Assembly: GCA_003165195.1 (NCBI GenBank)
Contig: PLSP01000145.1
Span: 13,598 to 65,851, forward strand
Source of the DNA: Candidatus Bathyarchaeota archaeon
GTDB taxonomy: Archaea > Thermoproteota > Bathyarchaeia > Bathyarchaeales > Bathycorpusculaceae
DNA: 52,254 bases
Reading direction: 5' to 3'
The position numbers and the translations under genes were made by a program. The notes below the pieces were generated by a model. The model saw only the letters and a program-made list of their open reading frames with translations, ran no database searches and was not told the origin of the DNA. Shown in pieces: positions 23,610 through 32,500 of the stretch (positions within the stretch are counted from its first letter, which is position 1; each line of letters opens with the position of its first letter).

Positions 23610-24206
23610 TTAGCCTATTTTCTTTGTTGATGCATTGGTTTTCTCTATCTTCTTGGTTGCTTGATTTGGGAAATGCACATGCTGGATTCTGTTAACTATT
23701 ATAGCTGAGATCGCGCCTCCTGCTCCTCCGAAAATCAAGCTTGAGGTTCCTGCGACTCCTATGCCTGCGATTAGCAGGTTAGTGTTGCTGAAAAGCTGCG
23801 CTGAAATGTAATAGTTAACCAGAGTTTTATCGAAGCTTCCGAAAGCACCTAAGATAATGCCGACTAAAGGGTTCCCCAGATGTCCCCTAAACACCAATGC
23901 TAAAACATCCATAGTGAAACCCATGGCTGTCCACTCAAACACTTCCAGCATTCCCTTGTCTGCCATACCAATCGTTGCCATAAGTAAACCTGAGAGTATG
24001 CCTATGTAGGTGGCTGCGCCAAATTTTTTGGTTAAGCCAATGCCTATAATGTAAGGTATTACCCAGACAATTGCCGTGTGAGCAGGCAACCCGATTGGAG
24101 TTTTAAAGAATGTCTTAAAGATGTAGACTAATGCAGCCATAAGTGAGAGAAAACTGATTTCATATACCAAGAAGTATTTTTTCCAGTTAAATCGAGATAG
24201 GCTCAT
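23610..24206 (-). CDS. polytopic membrane protein, possible ECF-transporter S-component-like
   Basis: A 198-residue integral membrane protein with five or six hydrophobic helices and a Lys-rich cytoplasmic tail. The pattern (SLMAALVYIFKTF, then LPAHTAIVWVIPYIIGIGLTKKFGAATYIGILSGLL, then a Gly-rich helix pair) resembles substrate-binding S components of energy-coupling-factor vitamin/metal transporters, which are about 170-200 residues. No EcfA or EcfT gene is in the window; such orphan S components are known to share a distant energizing module. The start overlaps the stop of the upstream exported-protein gene by 4 bases, so the two are cotranslated. The ligand is not predictable. An unrelated membrane family remains possible. 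Confidence 0.5.
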   Translation of the reverse strand: MSLSRFNWKKYFLVYEISFLSLMAALVYIFKTFFKTPIGLPAHTAIVWVIPYIIGIGLTKKFGAATYIGILSGLLMATIGMADKGMLEVFEWTAMGFTMDVLALVFRGHLGNPLVGIILGAFGSFDKTLVNYYISAQLFSNTNLLIAGIGVAGTSSLIFGGAGGAISAIIVNRIQHVHFPNQATKKIEKTNASTKKIG

Positions 24207-24979
24207 GTCGGTACACTCGACTTTAAGTTTAACTTGAAATCGTTGCCTATTGTGCCGTTAACGGCAATTAAAAGCACAAAATTGTCTTGTGTGCGACCGC
24301 CTGTGAAATCCACATAGAAGGTTCCTGTTTGCCTGCTTGTGGTAGTAACGTTGCCGTCGAGGTTTTTAGGGTCAGCGGTTATGTGTAGGCTATTTAAGCC
24401 GCCGCCCGACTTGTCAAACTTCATGTAATACGTGTTGTTGCCGTAGTCGTTGAAGGCTGCCCCCTCTTTGTTTGAAACTTTAACATAAATGTAGTCAAAG
24501 TTGGGCATAGCTTGAGTGCTAGATAAAACATTAGATGACCCTGCAGGAGCTGTTACGTAAAAGCCGCTTGCTCCCATGCCGTCTGCACGGTTGGTCCACT
24601 GCATTCCGCCGTTGCCTTTGATATATCCGTAAACGTGGAAGGCGGCGGTGCCTTGTAAACCCGTGAAGGCATAGTCAACCCTCACCACTGGGTATGTAGC
24701 GTTCAAATCCGAGGTTGCGTTCAAGTCAACAAACATTACGTAAAAGTTTCCATTGCTGTTTGCATCAACTCCCGGCATTACTGATAGCTTGGATGAGTAG
24801 GGAACCCATGCTTGGGGACCATAAAGAAAACTTGCCTGCGTGAATGTTTCGTCTAAATGGTAGTTTTCCCCCGTGGTGTTTGCTGGCTGGGTGAGGTAAG
24901 CCCATTGAACAGTAAAAACTATCAGAATCAGCAAGCCGAAAACCGCAAAAGCCGCTGCAAGCTTATACTTGAACTGCAC
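24203..24979 (-). CDS. exported single-anchor protein of unknown function
   Basis: A 258-residue protein with one N-terminal hydrophobic helix (LAAAFAVFGLLILIVFTVQWAY near 7-28) and an external beta-rich domain full of Asn, Thr, Ser, Tyr and Gly. Repeated N-x-T/S sequons (for example NATSDLNAT and NNTY) suggest N-glycosylation. No catalytic motif is recognised. It is the middle gene of a minus-strand operon: two bases separate it from the TiaS-like gene upstream and it overlaps the S-component-like gene downstream by four bases. An external binding protein delivering ligand to the membrane protein is an attractive but unproven idea. Confidence 0.7.
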   Translation of the reverse strand: MQFKYKLAAAFAVFGLLILIVFTVQWAYLTQPANTTGENYHLDETFTQASFLYGPQAWVPYSSKLSVMPGVDANSNGNFYVMFVDLNATSDLNATYPVVRVDYAFTGLQGTAAFHVYGYIKGNGGMQWTNRADGMGASGFYVTAPAGSSNVLSSTQAMPNFDYIYVKVSNKEGAAFNDYGNNTYYMKFDKSGGGLNSLHITADPKNLDGNVTTTSRQTGTFYVDFTGGRTQDNFVLLIAVNGTIGNDFKLNLKSSVPT

Positions 24980-24981
24980 GT

Positions 24982-25674
24982 CTATGGCCTCTTAAGAGCA
25001 ACAAAATAGTCTTTCTGTGCCTCCACAAAGAGTACTGCTTTGCCCTGAACAAAAGAGGGCGTAGCATTTTTGAGAATCTGCACTTTGCCCTCACATACTT
25101 TGATTCCTTGTAGGGTTAAGACGTCATCGATGCCTGCATCGATTAACTCGGGAATTGACCGCATACCTTGTAGTTCCCTGTTTTTTCCTTTAAACAGGAA
25201 CCTTCCGTCGCTATGTAGAGATGCTAACCCGATGCCTGCCAATGCGCCTATAATTCCCCCTTGGGTTCCGCCTAAGCCTTCCATGAGTATCTTGCTGTTT
25301 TTAGCCAATTCCCTTGCTCTTTCCTGCGTAACAACCACGATTTTAGCATCTAAACCGAAAGCCACCACAGCAGCGTTTACTCGGTTATCCGATGCTAAAG
25401 CTAATCCAGGGTCGCTTCCCTCAATGAAATCATCAAGCATCAGTCTTTTTGTAGTGTAAAATACTTCATCTATATCTGAAGGGGATGCTTCCACATGAAT
25501 TACGGCACAGCTGTTGTGTGAAGTAAACGGTATGCTTGGGTGCACAAAGAGCTGGTGACGCGTTACACCAAAAATTTGGTATTTGTTTGAAAGGTCTTCA
25601 GCGATGCTTCTGGCAAGCCTACCTGTGCCTCTGGATTCAAGCGTGTCGGTATCATCTAATCCCACATAAATCAA
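24982..25674 (-). CDS. TiaS-like protein (short form)
   Basis: A 230-residue protein. Its N-terminus VGLDDTDTLESRGTGRLAR resembles the 'D-D-T-D' nucleotide-handling start of TiaS, the archaeal enzyme that attaches agmatine to C34 of tRNA-Ile2. The middle has FVHPSIPFTSHNSCAVIHVE and EGSDPGLALA, then GLGGTQGGIIGALAGIGLASL, also reminiscent of that family. True TiaS is about 400-430 residues with an OB-fold and zinc ribbon for tRNA binding; those are absent here. It is therefore more likely a related small-molecule enzyme than the tRNA modifier. It heads an operon with an exported protein and a transporter-like membrane protein, which hints at a role tied to an imported compound. The function is inference. 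Confidence 0.6.
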   Translation of the reverse strand: MIYVGLDDTDTLESRGTGRLARSIAEDLSNKYQIFGVTRHQLFVHPSIPFTSHNSCAVIHVEASPSDIDEVFYTTKRLMLDDFIEGSDPGLALASDNRVNAAVVAFGLDAKIVVVTQERARELAKNSKILMEGLGGTQGGIIGALAGIGLASLHSDGRFLFKGKNRELQGMRSIPELIDAGIDDVLTLQGIKVCEGKVQILKNATPSFVQGKAVLFVEAQKDYFVALKRP

Positions 25675-26247
25675 CTATAATGCCCCAAACCATTCAACGA
25701 TGTGTATTTTTAGGCATAACGCATTTTTATTATTAAAGTTGTTGGAAACCAAGTTTGTTAGCGCCTAACGAAAAAGTTTAGCACTATTTTGGGGAGCAGT
25801 TTATTTCTTATTAAGATACCATTTGAGGTATCCTTTTCTGCGGTTGTCATTGGTTGATCTTTTCCACCCAAACTGTTTTAAACTTAGCCAAAAACTAAGC
25901 GCGTGAAAATACGGCAATGTAGGTATATTTTCTCAACCCACCAAAGAGTCGTATCCACATTTCGACTTCTTTTACGGACATTCAAGACCTTTGAGGAAGC
26001 TTTAGCTTATGTTAAAGAGATGACCGGTTAGCCTGTGGACAAGGGTGGCAGAGGTGTTTTGAAGCTGACATTTAACATGCTTTCATGATTATTCTTGTTT
26101 TCTTATGAAGAAATTCCTATAAGCGTCTAATGTCTCATGTCATAATTATATCGTTTTATTGAATAGGGTTTTTTGTTTCATCACTGTTTCACCGAACTAT
26201 AATATTCTTTCAAACCCCATAGATAAGACAAAGGAAGTAAGTGAAGA
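25675..26247. other. long intergenic region with several hairpins
   Basis: 573 bases. Three hairpins are clear: GTTAG-CGC-CTAAC (25757-25769), GATACC-ATTTGA-GGTATC (25815-25832) and CTTAG-CCAAAAA-CTAAG (25883-25899). Near 25980-26030 the plus strand is open and would encode TFKTFEEALAYVKEMTG before a TAG, either the end of a tiny gene (possible GTG near 25903) or a remnant. The last 90 bases hold the promoter/operator of the Met-rich gene. No known RNA is recognised. Confidence 0.35.
26175..26207 (+). promoter_or_regulatory. GTTTCA-repeat operator with TATA box, upstream of Met-rich gene 1
   Basis: Two GTTTCA copies at 26175-26180 and 26186-26191, starts 11 bases apart (one helical turn), are followed directly by CCGAACTAT and the TATA box CTATAATATT (26198-26207). 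The same arrangement recurs before the next gene (26987-27012). Shared spacing and flanking CGAACTAT argue for one regulator binding both. Confidence 0.6.
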
Positions 26248-26940
26248 ATGAACAAAAAAGCAATAGGTCTAATCGCGGTAGCAGTGGTCGCAATCGCTTT
26301 AGTTGCTACTGGATTAGTCATATTAATGGGTCACCAAGCTGGAAACCCAGCAAGTAACCAAAATCCCTCAACTGGAACAGCGGGGAAAAGCATTGACCAA
26401 GCTACAACAGCAGTTCAAACCTATCTGGGAAAGATGGGTTATTCTAATCTTGGAATAGCAACAATGCAAGAGTACTCTAACATGTATTATGCACAAGTAG
26501 TTGAGCAAACTAACGGAACTGGAGCATTCGAACTAGCGGTCAATAAGACTACTGGAGTCGTGTCACCTATGCAAGGACCAACTATAATGTGGGACACCAA
26601 GTATGGGGTAACCGAATCTGGGATGATGGGTTACTTAACAAGCACAGGTTCAGCTAGTGGAATGATGGGTGGGGGTGGAATGATGACTTGGCTAAGAGGC
26701 ACACCAACAACCAATATGGTAATCAGCATGGAACAAGCAAAGACTTTAGCTCAACAATACTTGGATGCTAACTATACTGGAACAACCGCGGGTCAAGAAA
26801 CAACATATTATGGATATTACACGATGCAAATTCTGAAGGATGGTAATGTTGTAGGAATGATGGGCGTCTATGGAAACACTGGACAAGTCATGAACTACAC
26901 GTGGATGGGAACATTCATGCAACAGAAAGTCTTTGGTTAA
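26248..26940 (+). CDS. exported Met/Gly-rich protein with two PepSY-like repeats
   Basis: A 230-residue protein with an N-terminal membrane segment (AIGLIAVAVVAIALVATGLVILM near 5-27) and an external part. Two domains of about 70 residues look PepSY-like: one begins SIDQATTAVQTYLGKMGY and ends in the ELAVNKTTGVVSP strand, the other begins VISMEQAKTLAQQYLDANY and ends GVYGNTGQVMNY. Both have the helix-strand-strand layout and the 'tG-x-v' turn. Between them lies a Met/Gly run (SGMMGGGGMMTW near 137-148), and Met recurs near the end. Met-rich exported segments often bind Cu(I) or Ag(I), or act as oxidation sinks; which applies is inference. The ATG at 26248 follows AAGGAAGTAAGTGAAGA. It shares an operator motif with the next gene. 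Confidence 0.7.
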   Translation: MNKKAIGLIAVAVVAIALVATGLVILMGHQAGNPASNQNPSTGTAGKSIDQATTAVQTYLGKMGYSNLGIATMQEYSNMYYAQVVEQTNGTGAFELAVNKTTGVVSPMQGPTIMWDTKYGVTESGMMGYLTSTGSASGMMGGGGMMTWLRGTPTTNMVISMEQAKTLAQQYLDANYTGTTAGQETTYYGYYTMQILKDGNVVGMMGVYGNTGQVMNYTWMGTFMQQKVFG

Positions 26941-26964
26941 CCCACAGTCTCACCTTTTTACAAG

Positions 26965-27012
26965 TTGAAATGTGTTTCAAAAAACTGTTTCATTTTTGTT
27001 TCAGCGAACTAT
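26965..27012 (+). promoter_or_regulatory. GTTTCA-repeat operator with palindrome, upstream of Met-rich gene 2
   Basis: TTGAAA-TGTG-TTTCAA (26965-26980) is a perfect palindrome containing one GTTTCA. Two more GTTTCA copies follow at 26987-26992 and 26998-27003 with 11-base spacing, then GCGAACTAT (27004-27012), matching the operator before gene 1. The later CTTNNNAANCC-NATAG pattern is also shared by both upstream regions. Confidence 0.6.
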
Positions 27013-27052
27013 CTTACCCTTCGAAGCCTATAGTATGTTTGAGGTAAAAAAC

Positions 27053-27361
27053 ATGAACACAAAACTAATAGTCACATTAGTCATAGTTGGAGTATTAGCT
27101 GTTACCATCGTAGGATTGGTTTCAGCGCAAATAGTCACTTCAAACCCAAACGGCACAACAACAAATAGTTCACCAACCAATGGCTTCTTCGGCTGGATGG
27201 GCAGATGCTTTGGATTTAGAAGCACACAGTATTCTGGAACTCAATCACCTGTGTATCTAAGTCAACCAGGGAACATAACAGTGACAGACCCATACACGAA
27301 CACGCCAACGACCTATCAAGGGTACTATGGATATGGCGGATGCATGGGATTCAGACCTTAA
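27053..27361 (+). CDS. small exported Gly/Tyr/Cys-containing protein
   Basis: About 102 residues from ATG 27053. The open frame extends back to 26972, but that part lies in the operator, and MNTKLIVTLVIVGVLAVTIVGLVSAQ is a clean signal peptide with a likely cut after Ala. The mature part begins with a Thr/Asn-rich stretch, then GFFGWMGRCFGFRS near 47-60, a beta-like middle, and ends YYGYGGCMGFRP. The two segments WMGRCFGFR and GGCMGFRP look like repeats, each with Met, Cys, Gly, Phe and Arg, and could form a Cys/Met metal site or a disulfide. No family is recognised. Its operator matches that of the preceding Met-rich gene. Confidence 0.65.
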   Translation: MNTKLIVTLVIVGVLAVTIVGLVSAQIVTSNPNGTTTNSSPTNGFFGWMGRCFGFRSTQYSGTQSPVYLSQPGNITVTDPYTNTPTTYQGYYGYGGCMGFRP

Positions 27362-27458
27362 ACCCCACTGACCTTGTTTTTTTAAGATTTTTCCTTTTCA
27401 GGAGTAATCGCGATTCTGCCCAGTAACGCTTAATTCTGCGCTTTCAGGTTTATTATTT

Positions 27459-27581
27459 ATGAGAAGAATACACATCTTTTTCATCATTCTAATTGCAACA
27501 CTCGTTACTTTGTCCATTCTTGCCTTAGTTAGCTGGTTCTTAGCCACTTCATCCCCAGCTTACTATGGGCAAGCTGGATGA
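27459..27581 (+). CDS. 40-residue single-helix membrane peptide
   Basis: ATG at 27459 opens a 40-codon frame ending TGA at 27579-27581. It encodes RRIHIF followed by one hydrophobic helix (FIILIATLVTLSILALVSWF near 8-27) and a short external tail ending SSPAYYGQAG. The positive-inside N-terminus fits an N-in topology. Its stop overlaps the ATG of the next gene (ATGA at 27578-27581), strong evidence that it is translated and coupled. It is too small for routine annotation. It may be a partner of, or a translational leader for, the membrane-bound regulator that follows. Confidence 0.65.
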   Translation: MRRIHIFFIILIATLVTLSILALVSWFLATSSPAYYGQAG

Positions 27582-28111
27582 AACAAATGTGGAGTGGAAC
27601 AGGAAGCAACACAAACAACGGTGGAATGGGTGGCATGATGGGTAACGGAAACACGACTTCAACATCCTACCTATGGATAATTCCTGTAATCTTAGGTGCC
27701 GCAGTCGGATTTGCTGTCATCGGAGTCGCTTTCTATTATGCCTACCCAGAACTCAAATACATCAGAGGAACTAAATGCGATCCTACTCCATCTGACAAGA
27801 AATTTGGGGCTCATTCTGCTGATCAAGCTGCAGAAACAAGCGATCCTTCGACCAGTAATATGAATGTGCAAAACGTCTCAAACAGCTGTGATGTGCTGTT
27901 GAAAACGATGACTCCTGAAGAAAAGAAGGTTTTGGATGTGTTGGTGGCTCATCAGGGGAAGTACTTGCAAAAGTATGTTTCAAAGGAAGCTGGTCTAAGT
28001 AGGCTTAAGACTCATCGAATTGTGGCTCGGTTTGCGCAACGTGGCATCGTTTCTGTTAAAGAGTTTGGGAACACTAATGAGATAGTTGTTTCTGATTGGC
28101 TCAAACGCTAG
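27578..28111 (+). CDS. membrane-anchored winged-helix transcriptional regulator with Met-rich external N-terminus
   Basis: A 177-residue one-component regulator. Residues 1-30 are external-looking and Met/Gly/Asn-rich (GGMGGMMGNGNTT), then one transmembrane helix (YLWIIPVILGAAVGFAVIGVAFYYA near 32-56), a linker with two single Cys (near 67 and 104) and a C-terminal winged helix: MTPEEKKVLDVLVAHQGKYLQKYVSKEAGLSRLKTHRIVARFAQRGIVSVKEFG. The HTH recognition helix is SRLKTHRIVARF. This layout matches archaeal membrane-tethered MarR/DUF-type HTH proteins. The Met-rich external segment resembles that of the gene at 26.2 kb, so sensing the same ligand (a thiophilic metal or oxidant) outside and acting on the GTTTCA operators inside is a reasonable inference. 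Confidence 0.75.
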   Translation: MKQMWSGTGSNTNNGGMGGMMGNGNTTSTSYLWIIPVILGAAVGFAVIGVAFYYAYPELKYIRGTKCDPTPSDKKFGAHSADQAAETSDPSTSNMNVQNVSNSCDVLLKTMTPEEKKVLDVLVAHQGKYLQKYVSKEAGLSRLKTHRIVARFAQRGIVSVKEFGNTNEIVVSDWLKR

Positions 28112-28138
28112 GATGATTAGGCATCAAGCTGAGGGTCT

Positions 28139-28190
28139 GGGTCTTGAAGGACGAAAGGTAGCGGCAACAAGACCCAAATTTAATTTTTTT
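28139..28190 (+). terminator. hairpin and T-run after the regulator gene
   Basis: GGGTCTTG (28139-28146) and CAAGACCC (28168-28175) form a perfect 8-bp stem with a 21-base loop, followed by a T7 run at 28184-28190. It ends the Met-rich cluster transcript before the convergent scpB. Confidence 0.6.
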
Positions 28191-28306
28191 ACCGGTTTTA
28201 TTAAATTGAACGTCGTGTTTTATCGCCACATTTCCATAAGTCATATCAATTTAAAGAAATGTTCTTGCTCGGTAAAACTAAGTAAAGGGCATGGAAAATA
28301 AACTAT

Positions 28307-28909
28307 TTATTCTTGCTCTTTTTCGTCTTTTAACGCTTCGCCGAAAATCTTTTTCAAGTTTTTCTTCATTTCAGTTATGTCGTGGGGCAGGCTGAAGTAG
28401 TCCGCGAAGTCATCGGTGGTTTTCAAAGCCATAGAGCGTCCGCTTTTTTCAGCCGTAATCAATCGCCGTTCCTTTAACTCCTTGATGTGACCGTACGCAT
28501 GCTGGCCTCTAACGTCGATTACACGCTTCTGGGAGATAGGCTGCCTTATTGCTATGTAAGAAAGCGTCTTTAGTGGACCTGACGACAGCAATGGCCTGTT
28601 CACCAGTTTTTGGACCAAGTGAGTGTATTCCGCCTTCACCTGAAGCACGAAACGCTCATCCTTTAGCGCTAAAATTTCCACGGCTGAGTTCCTCGCGCTA
28701 TATTCCTGCATCAACATCCCAGCGTACCTTTGGGCTTTCTTTTTGGAACGGCTGCCGATGACTTGGCATAGCTCATTGATGTCTAAGGGGCGACCAGCTA
28801 CAAACAGCGCTGCCTCCATTAGCGATAGGCAGTGAGCTTTCCGCTCATTATCCTGTGTTTGCTCAGCTTCAGGGTTTGAATTAGCTAGTTGTTCCTTGGG
28901 CTTTTCCAA
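28307..28909 (-). CDS. scpB: segregation and condensation protein ScpB
   Basis: A 200-residue kite subunit of the SMC complex. Tandem winged-helix domains are seen: MEAALFVAGRPLDINELCQVIG (first wing, the family signature near 31-52) and SSGPLKTLSYIAIRQPISQKRVIDVRGQHAYGHIKEL (second, near 110-146). The sequence begins with an acidic, Gln-rich tail of about 25 residues. The ATG at 28909 lies 29 bases inside the end of scpA, so translation is coupled. It is the third gene of the smc-scpA-scpB operon. ScpB dimers bind ScpA and stabilise the kleisin bridge. Confidence 0.9.
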   Translation of the reverse strand: MEKPKEQLANSNPEAEQTQDNERKAHCLSLMEAALFVAGRPLDINELCQVIGSRSKKKAQRYAGMLMQEYSARNSAVEILALKDERFVLQVKAEYTHLVQKLVNRPLLSSGPLKTLSYIAIRQPISQKRVIDVRGQHAYGHIKELKERRLITAEKSGRSMALKTTDDFADYFSLPHDITEMKKNLKKIFGEALKDEKEQE

Positions 28910-29597
28910 CGTTTAGTTTCCCCACAGCAATGTATAATTCTTCAGTTTCCTCGTTCTGCCAAAGGCTCACTAAGCCATCCTGAGCTAAAAACAACAGGTA
29001 AATAAACATTCGCAGCGCTTCCATGCGGGTGGCGCCTTTAGAGAGGGTTGTGAAATCGATTATTCCTGAACCCTTAACTTTTTCGCATAAAATCGCGTAC
29101 AGCTGGTCAACTTGGAGCTCTAGTTCTGCAATGAACTTATCAAACTGGGGAAGCAAATCTGTGACCGAAGGCAAAATCGGGTGCTGCTGGACTGCATGAT
29201 CGAGCCGCAACAGTTTTTCTCCTTTCAATACATCATCAAGGACTTCAAGCAGATGCTGAATAGTCGTGGACGTCAACTCATGGCGTAGCGGCAAAAACAG
29301 AGGCGGCGGAACAAAATCGGTTGGTCCTTTGGGAGGTAGCGTAGGCGGCTCTTGGAGTGTGAGCAGAAGTTTCGACTTCATGAGGTAAATTAAAGCTGAA
29401 GAGTCCAAGGCAACGCCTGAAGCTCGGAAATCCACGTTTTGAGTCTTCTCCATTTCTGATAGAAATGACCGTAACAAGTAGGCTATGTTAACGTTCCATG
29501 GGGTAACTTTTTCAAGTTTGCTTATTTCAAAGAGAATGTTCCATGGCGGACGCAGATAGAACGGTCTTCTTATTGGAGCTGATGAGGATGACGCCAT
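28881..29597 (-). CDS. scpA: segregation and condensation protein ScpA (kleisin)
   Basis: A 238-residue kleisin bridging the two SMC heads. The N-terminal domain (WNILFEISKLEKVTPWNVNIAYLLRSFLSEME near 19-50) matches the ScpA helix that binds the SMC neck, and VALDSSALIYLMKSKLLL near 62-79 is the second conserved helix. The middle is Pro-rich (LQEPPTLPPKGP), and the C-terminal winged helix (GIIDFTTLSKGATRMEALRMFIYLLFLAQDGLVSLWQ near 183-219) binds the SMC cap. Its ATG overlaps the smc stop as TAATG, and its end overlaps scpB by 29 bases. Confidence 0.9.
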   Translation of the reverse strand: MASSSSAPIRRPFYLRPPWNILFEISKLEKVTPWNVNIAYLLRSFLSEMEKTQNVDFRASGVALDSSALIYLMKSKLLLTLQEPPTLPPKGPTDFVPPPLFLPLRHELTSTTIQHLLEVLDDVLKGEKLLRLDHAVQQHPILPSVTDLLPQFDKFIAELELQVDQLYAILCEKVKGSGIIDFTTLSKGATRMEALRMFIYLLFLAQDGLVSLWQNEETEELYIAVGKLNVGKAQGTTS

Positions 29598-32500
29598 TAA
29601 ACAGCTGCCTCCGGTGGGAACTTTGCGGTTACAACGTTGGAGACTCCATTGCGCTCGTAGACTCCATAGACTTTCTGCGCTTTGTTAACCATTTCGGGGC
29701 GTAAGCTTATTACTATAAACTGCATTTTCGCTGCTTCTTCAAGCAGTAACTCAGCAAGCTTGGTTGTGTGATAAGCATCTAAGTGTGCATCAACCTCGTC
29801 AAGAATGTAGAATGATGCAGGGGTGAAGTCTTTAAGCGAAAATATGAAGGCAACTGCTGAAATAGACCGTTCTCCGCCGCTTGCACCGCTAACCACTATT
29901 GACGGTTTGTTAGGAAACATAACATTCATATCTATGCCTCCAAGGAAAGGGTCCTCTGAGTTTTCAAGTTTAAGTGTAGCTTCTCCGCCACCGGTTAGTT
30001 TAGAGAAGTAAACTTTGAGGCTGGTGTTGATTTTTTCGAAGGCGCTCATGAAAACCTTGCGTTTCTTCGACTCAATTTCATCCATAAAGTGCACGATAGC
30101 CTGTTTTTCTTTCTCCAACTCGTTTAACCGGACAGACAGTTCTCTGTAACGACTAATCTGGTCTGAGTAATGGGAAAGAGCAAGCTGGTTTATAGCGCCA
30201 ATTCGCTCCATTTCAAACTGCATCATGCGGATGGTTGTTTCGGCCTCCTCAACCTGCTTTTGGCTTGTCTCCAGCGGCTGCTCATAGCCGAACTGACGCA
30301 GTTGACCCTGAAGCTGCTGCAAGCGCAGTTGGCTGGTTTCCATACTAAGTTGAAGCTGGTTAAGAAGCCTATCTGACTGTTCATACTCTGAATCGAGAGT
30401 TCGCAACTCTGAGTCAATTGAGTCTATTTGGGAGGTGAACTTTTTGGATTCTTCACGGGCGCTAAAAACAGCTTTTGAAAGCTCTACCCGGGATTTCTCT
30501 TGTTCATCAAGATCCTTCTTTATTGCCTCACGTTCCACAAGGGCGTCGGAAACCTCTTTGTCAACTTTCTTCTGTTGTTGCTCAACCTTAACTACCTGTA
30601 TCTTTATGTTTTTGTAACCGTTGCGAAGCACTCTGTCGAATTGTGATTGGTAGGTTGAAATTTCCGTCTGCAGAGAACCAGATTTTTGACGAAAAACGTT
30701 AACATCCTCGCCTATTCTCTCCCGTTGACCTTCCAGCTCCTGGATGTGGGTTACATCGGTTTTCAGTCGTAAGTTGGCGATATCTGTCCGGAGTTTTTGG
30801 TCTTCCTTCAGAATAGAGTTTCGTTCGTTTCGGTACATGCTCATGCGACCTTTGTAAGCTGCCGCCTCACGTTCTAGTTTGCTCCCATATTTCCCTGTGT
30901 GCCTAATGTTGAATTGAGTGCGTTTAACGCCCCGTTTGATCCTGACTATTTCTCTGTCTAATGTGGCGATGGATTCGGTGAGGCGTGTGAACTCAATTCT
31001 GGTTTTATCTATATCCTCAACAATGCCGTCGATATCGCTTCCTCTCTGCGTTAAATGCGTTTGAAGCGCGTTTACTGCTTCATCTAAGCTTTTCAGAGCA
31101 TTCTCGCTTGGAATGATTGTTGAGAAATCTATTGGAGATCGGTAGTAGCCACCTTCGAAAGCGCCTGGCTCATAGAGGTCGCCACTAACTGTAACGGCTC
31201 GGTAGCCTTCGTTTGATAGGGCAAAAGCCGCTTTATCGTTGGAGACTACCATAGTGTCGCCGAAAACATAGTTCACAGCCAACTCAAAGGTACCCTCGTA
31301 CTTCATGAAATTTGAAAGGGCACCAACTACACCTTCCCGATTGGGCGTTGCCTTATTCTTAACCGCGATTGCTCCTTGCAATGGAATAATCTTGATTCTG
31401 CCTAACTTCATACGCCTTAGTGTTTCAGTACAGGTAAACGCGGTGTCCACACTTGATACTACCAAGGCGTCAAGCCAACCTGTCGCCGCTGCTTCAATGG
31501 CTTTCTTATAGTTTTTGTCAATTTTAATTAAATTGCGAAGCCTGCCCTGGATTCCATTTATGGCGCCAACATTACCCATTTCCTCTATACTTCTCAGAGC
31601 CTTCTCTTCCGCAGCAATAGTTGCGGCTAGGTCTCGCTGTGTCGCAAACTCGATAACGGCTTCTTTAGCTGAGATAGCTATTTTTTCTGCTTCGTTAATT
31701 TCCTTTTCGACATTTTCTTTCTGAGCTTTTTTGCGTTCGACAGTGCTTTCAAGGACTTTAAGCTGGGTTTTCTGGTCTCGTTGAACTTGCTCAAGCTCGC
31801 TAAGAGATTTTTCGATTTCAGCTAAGTTAATTTCGAACCTTTCTTTTCGTACATTGAGGTTTTTGATTCGTCCTGTGCATAGACGCAATGCAGCTTTGTC
31901 TTTGGTGTGTTCTGAGCGCAAATACGCTATGCGTTTAACATGATTGTTGATTTCTGTCTGTTTGGCGCGGATTTGCTGGTTGTTATCGTCTAGTCCTCCC
32001 CAGAGTTCAGCTGTTTGTTTTGCCATTTCTTGGTGTTCTGCCTGTTTGATTGCCATTGCCTCGGTAATTTTTGCGAGTTCATTGCGGAAGACTCGGATTT
32101 TTAGGCGATTTTCCCGTATTTCTTTTCGTATGTTTTCTTCTTGTGCTACGTTGTTTTCTCTTACTCGTTTGAGGCTCTCTAAGCTTCCTTGTCCGGAATT
32201 GATTTTGGTGATTAATTCCGTAAGTTTAGATTTTAAGTCGCCGATACTTATTTGGACTTTGAGGACTTGGCTGCCGCCTTCTTCGAGATTTTCGCCGCTA
32301 AGTTTGCGCCAATCCGATTCGATCTCATGTCGTTTAGACCTGCGGAGGCCACGCTGCTCTTTGAGTTTGTCAACTCTTGCTTTCACCTTCGCCATTTGGG
32401 CAGTTGCTTCGTTAACTTTGACGTTTTGATTGGCTATGTCGCTTGAGATTTTGATGGCTTGGAACTTTTTAGTTTCGCTTTGTATGAAGTTGTAGCGTAA

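Noticed and set aside
22607-25778. Shared 14-mer CTAACGAAAAAGTT at 22607 and 25765 as a dispersed repeat
   Set aside because: A few chance 14-base matches are expected in 52 kb on two strands, and the flanks do not match.
31944-32429. Long plus-strand frame opposite smc
   Set aside because: It is the antisense shadow of the coiled-coil coding sequence, rich in Ser/Leu/Arg as expected from reversed Glu/Lys codons, with no ribosome-binding site.
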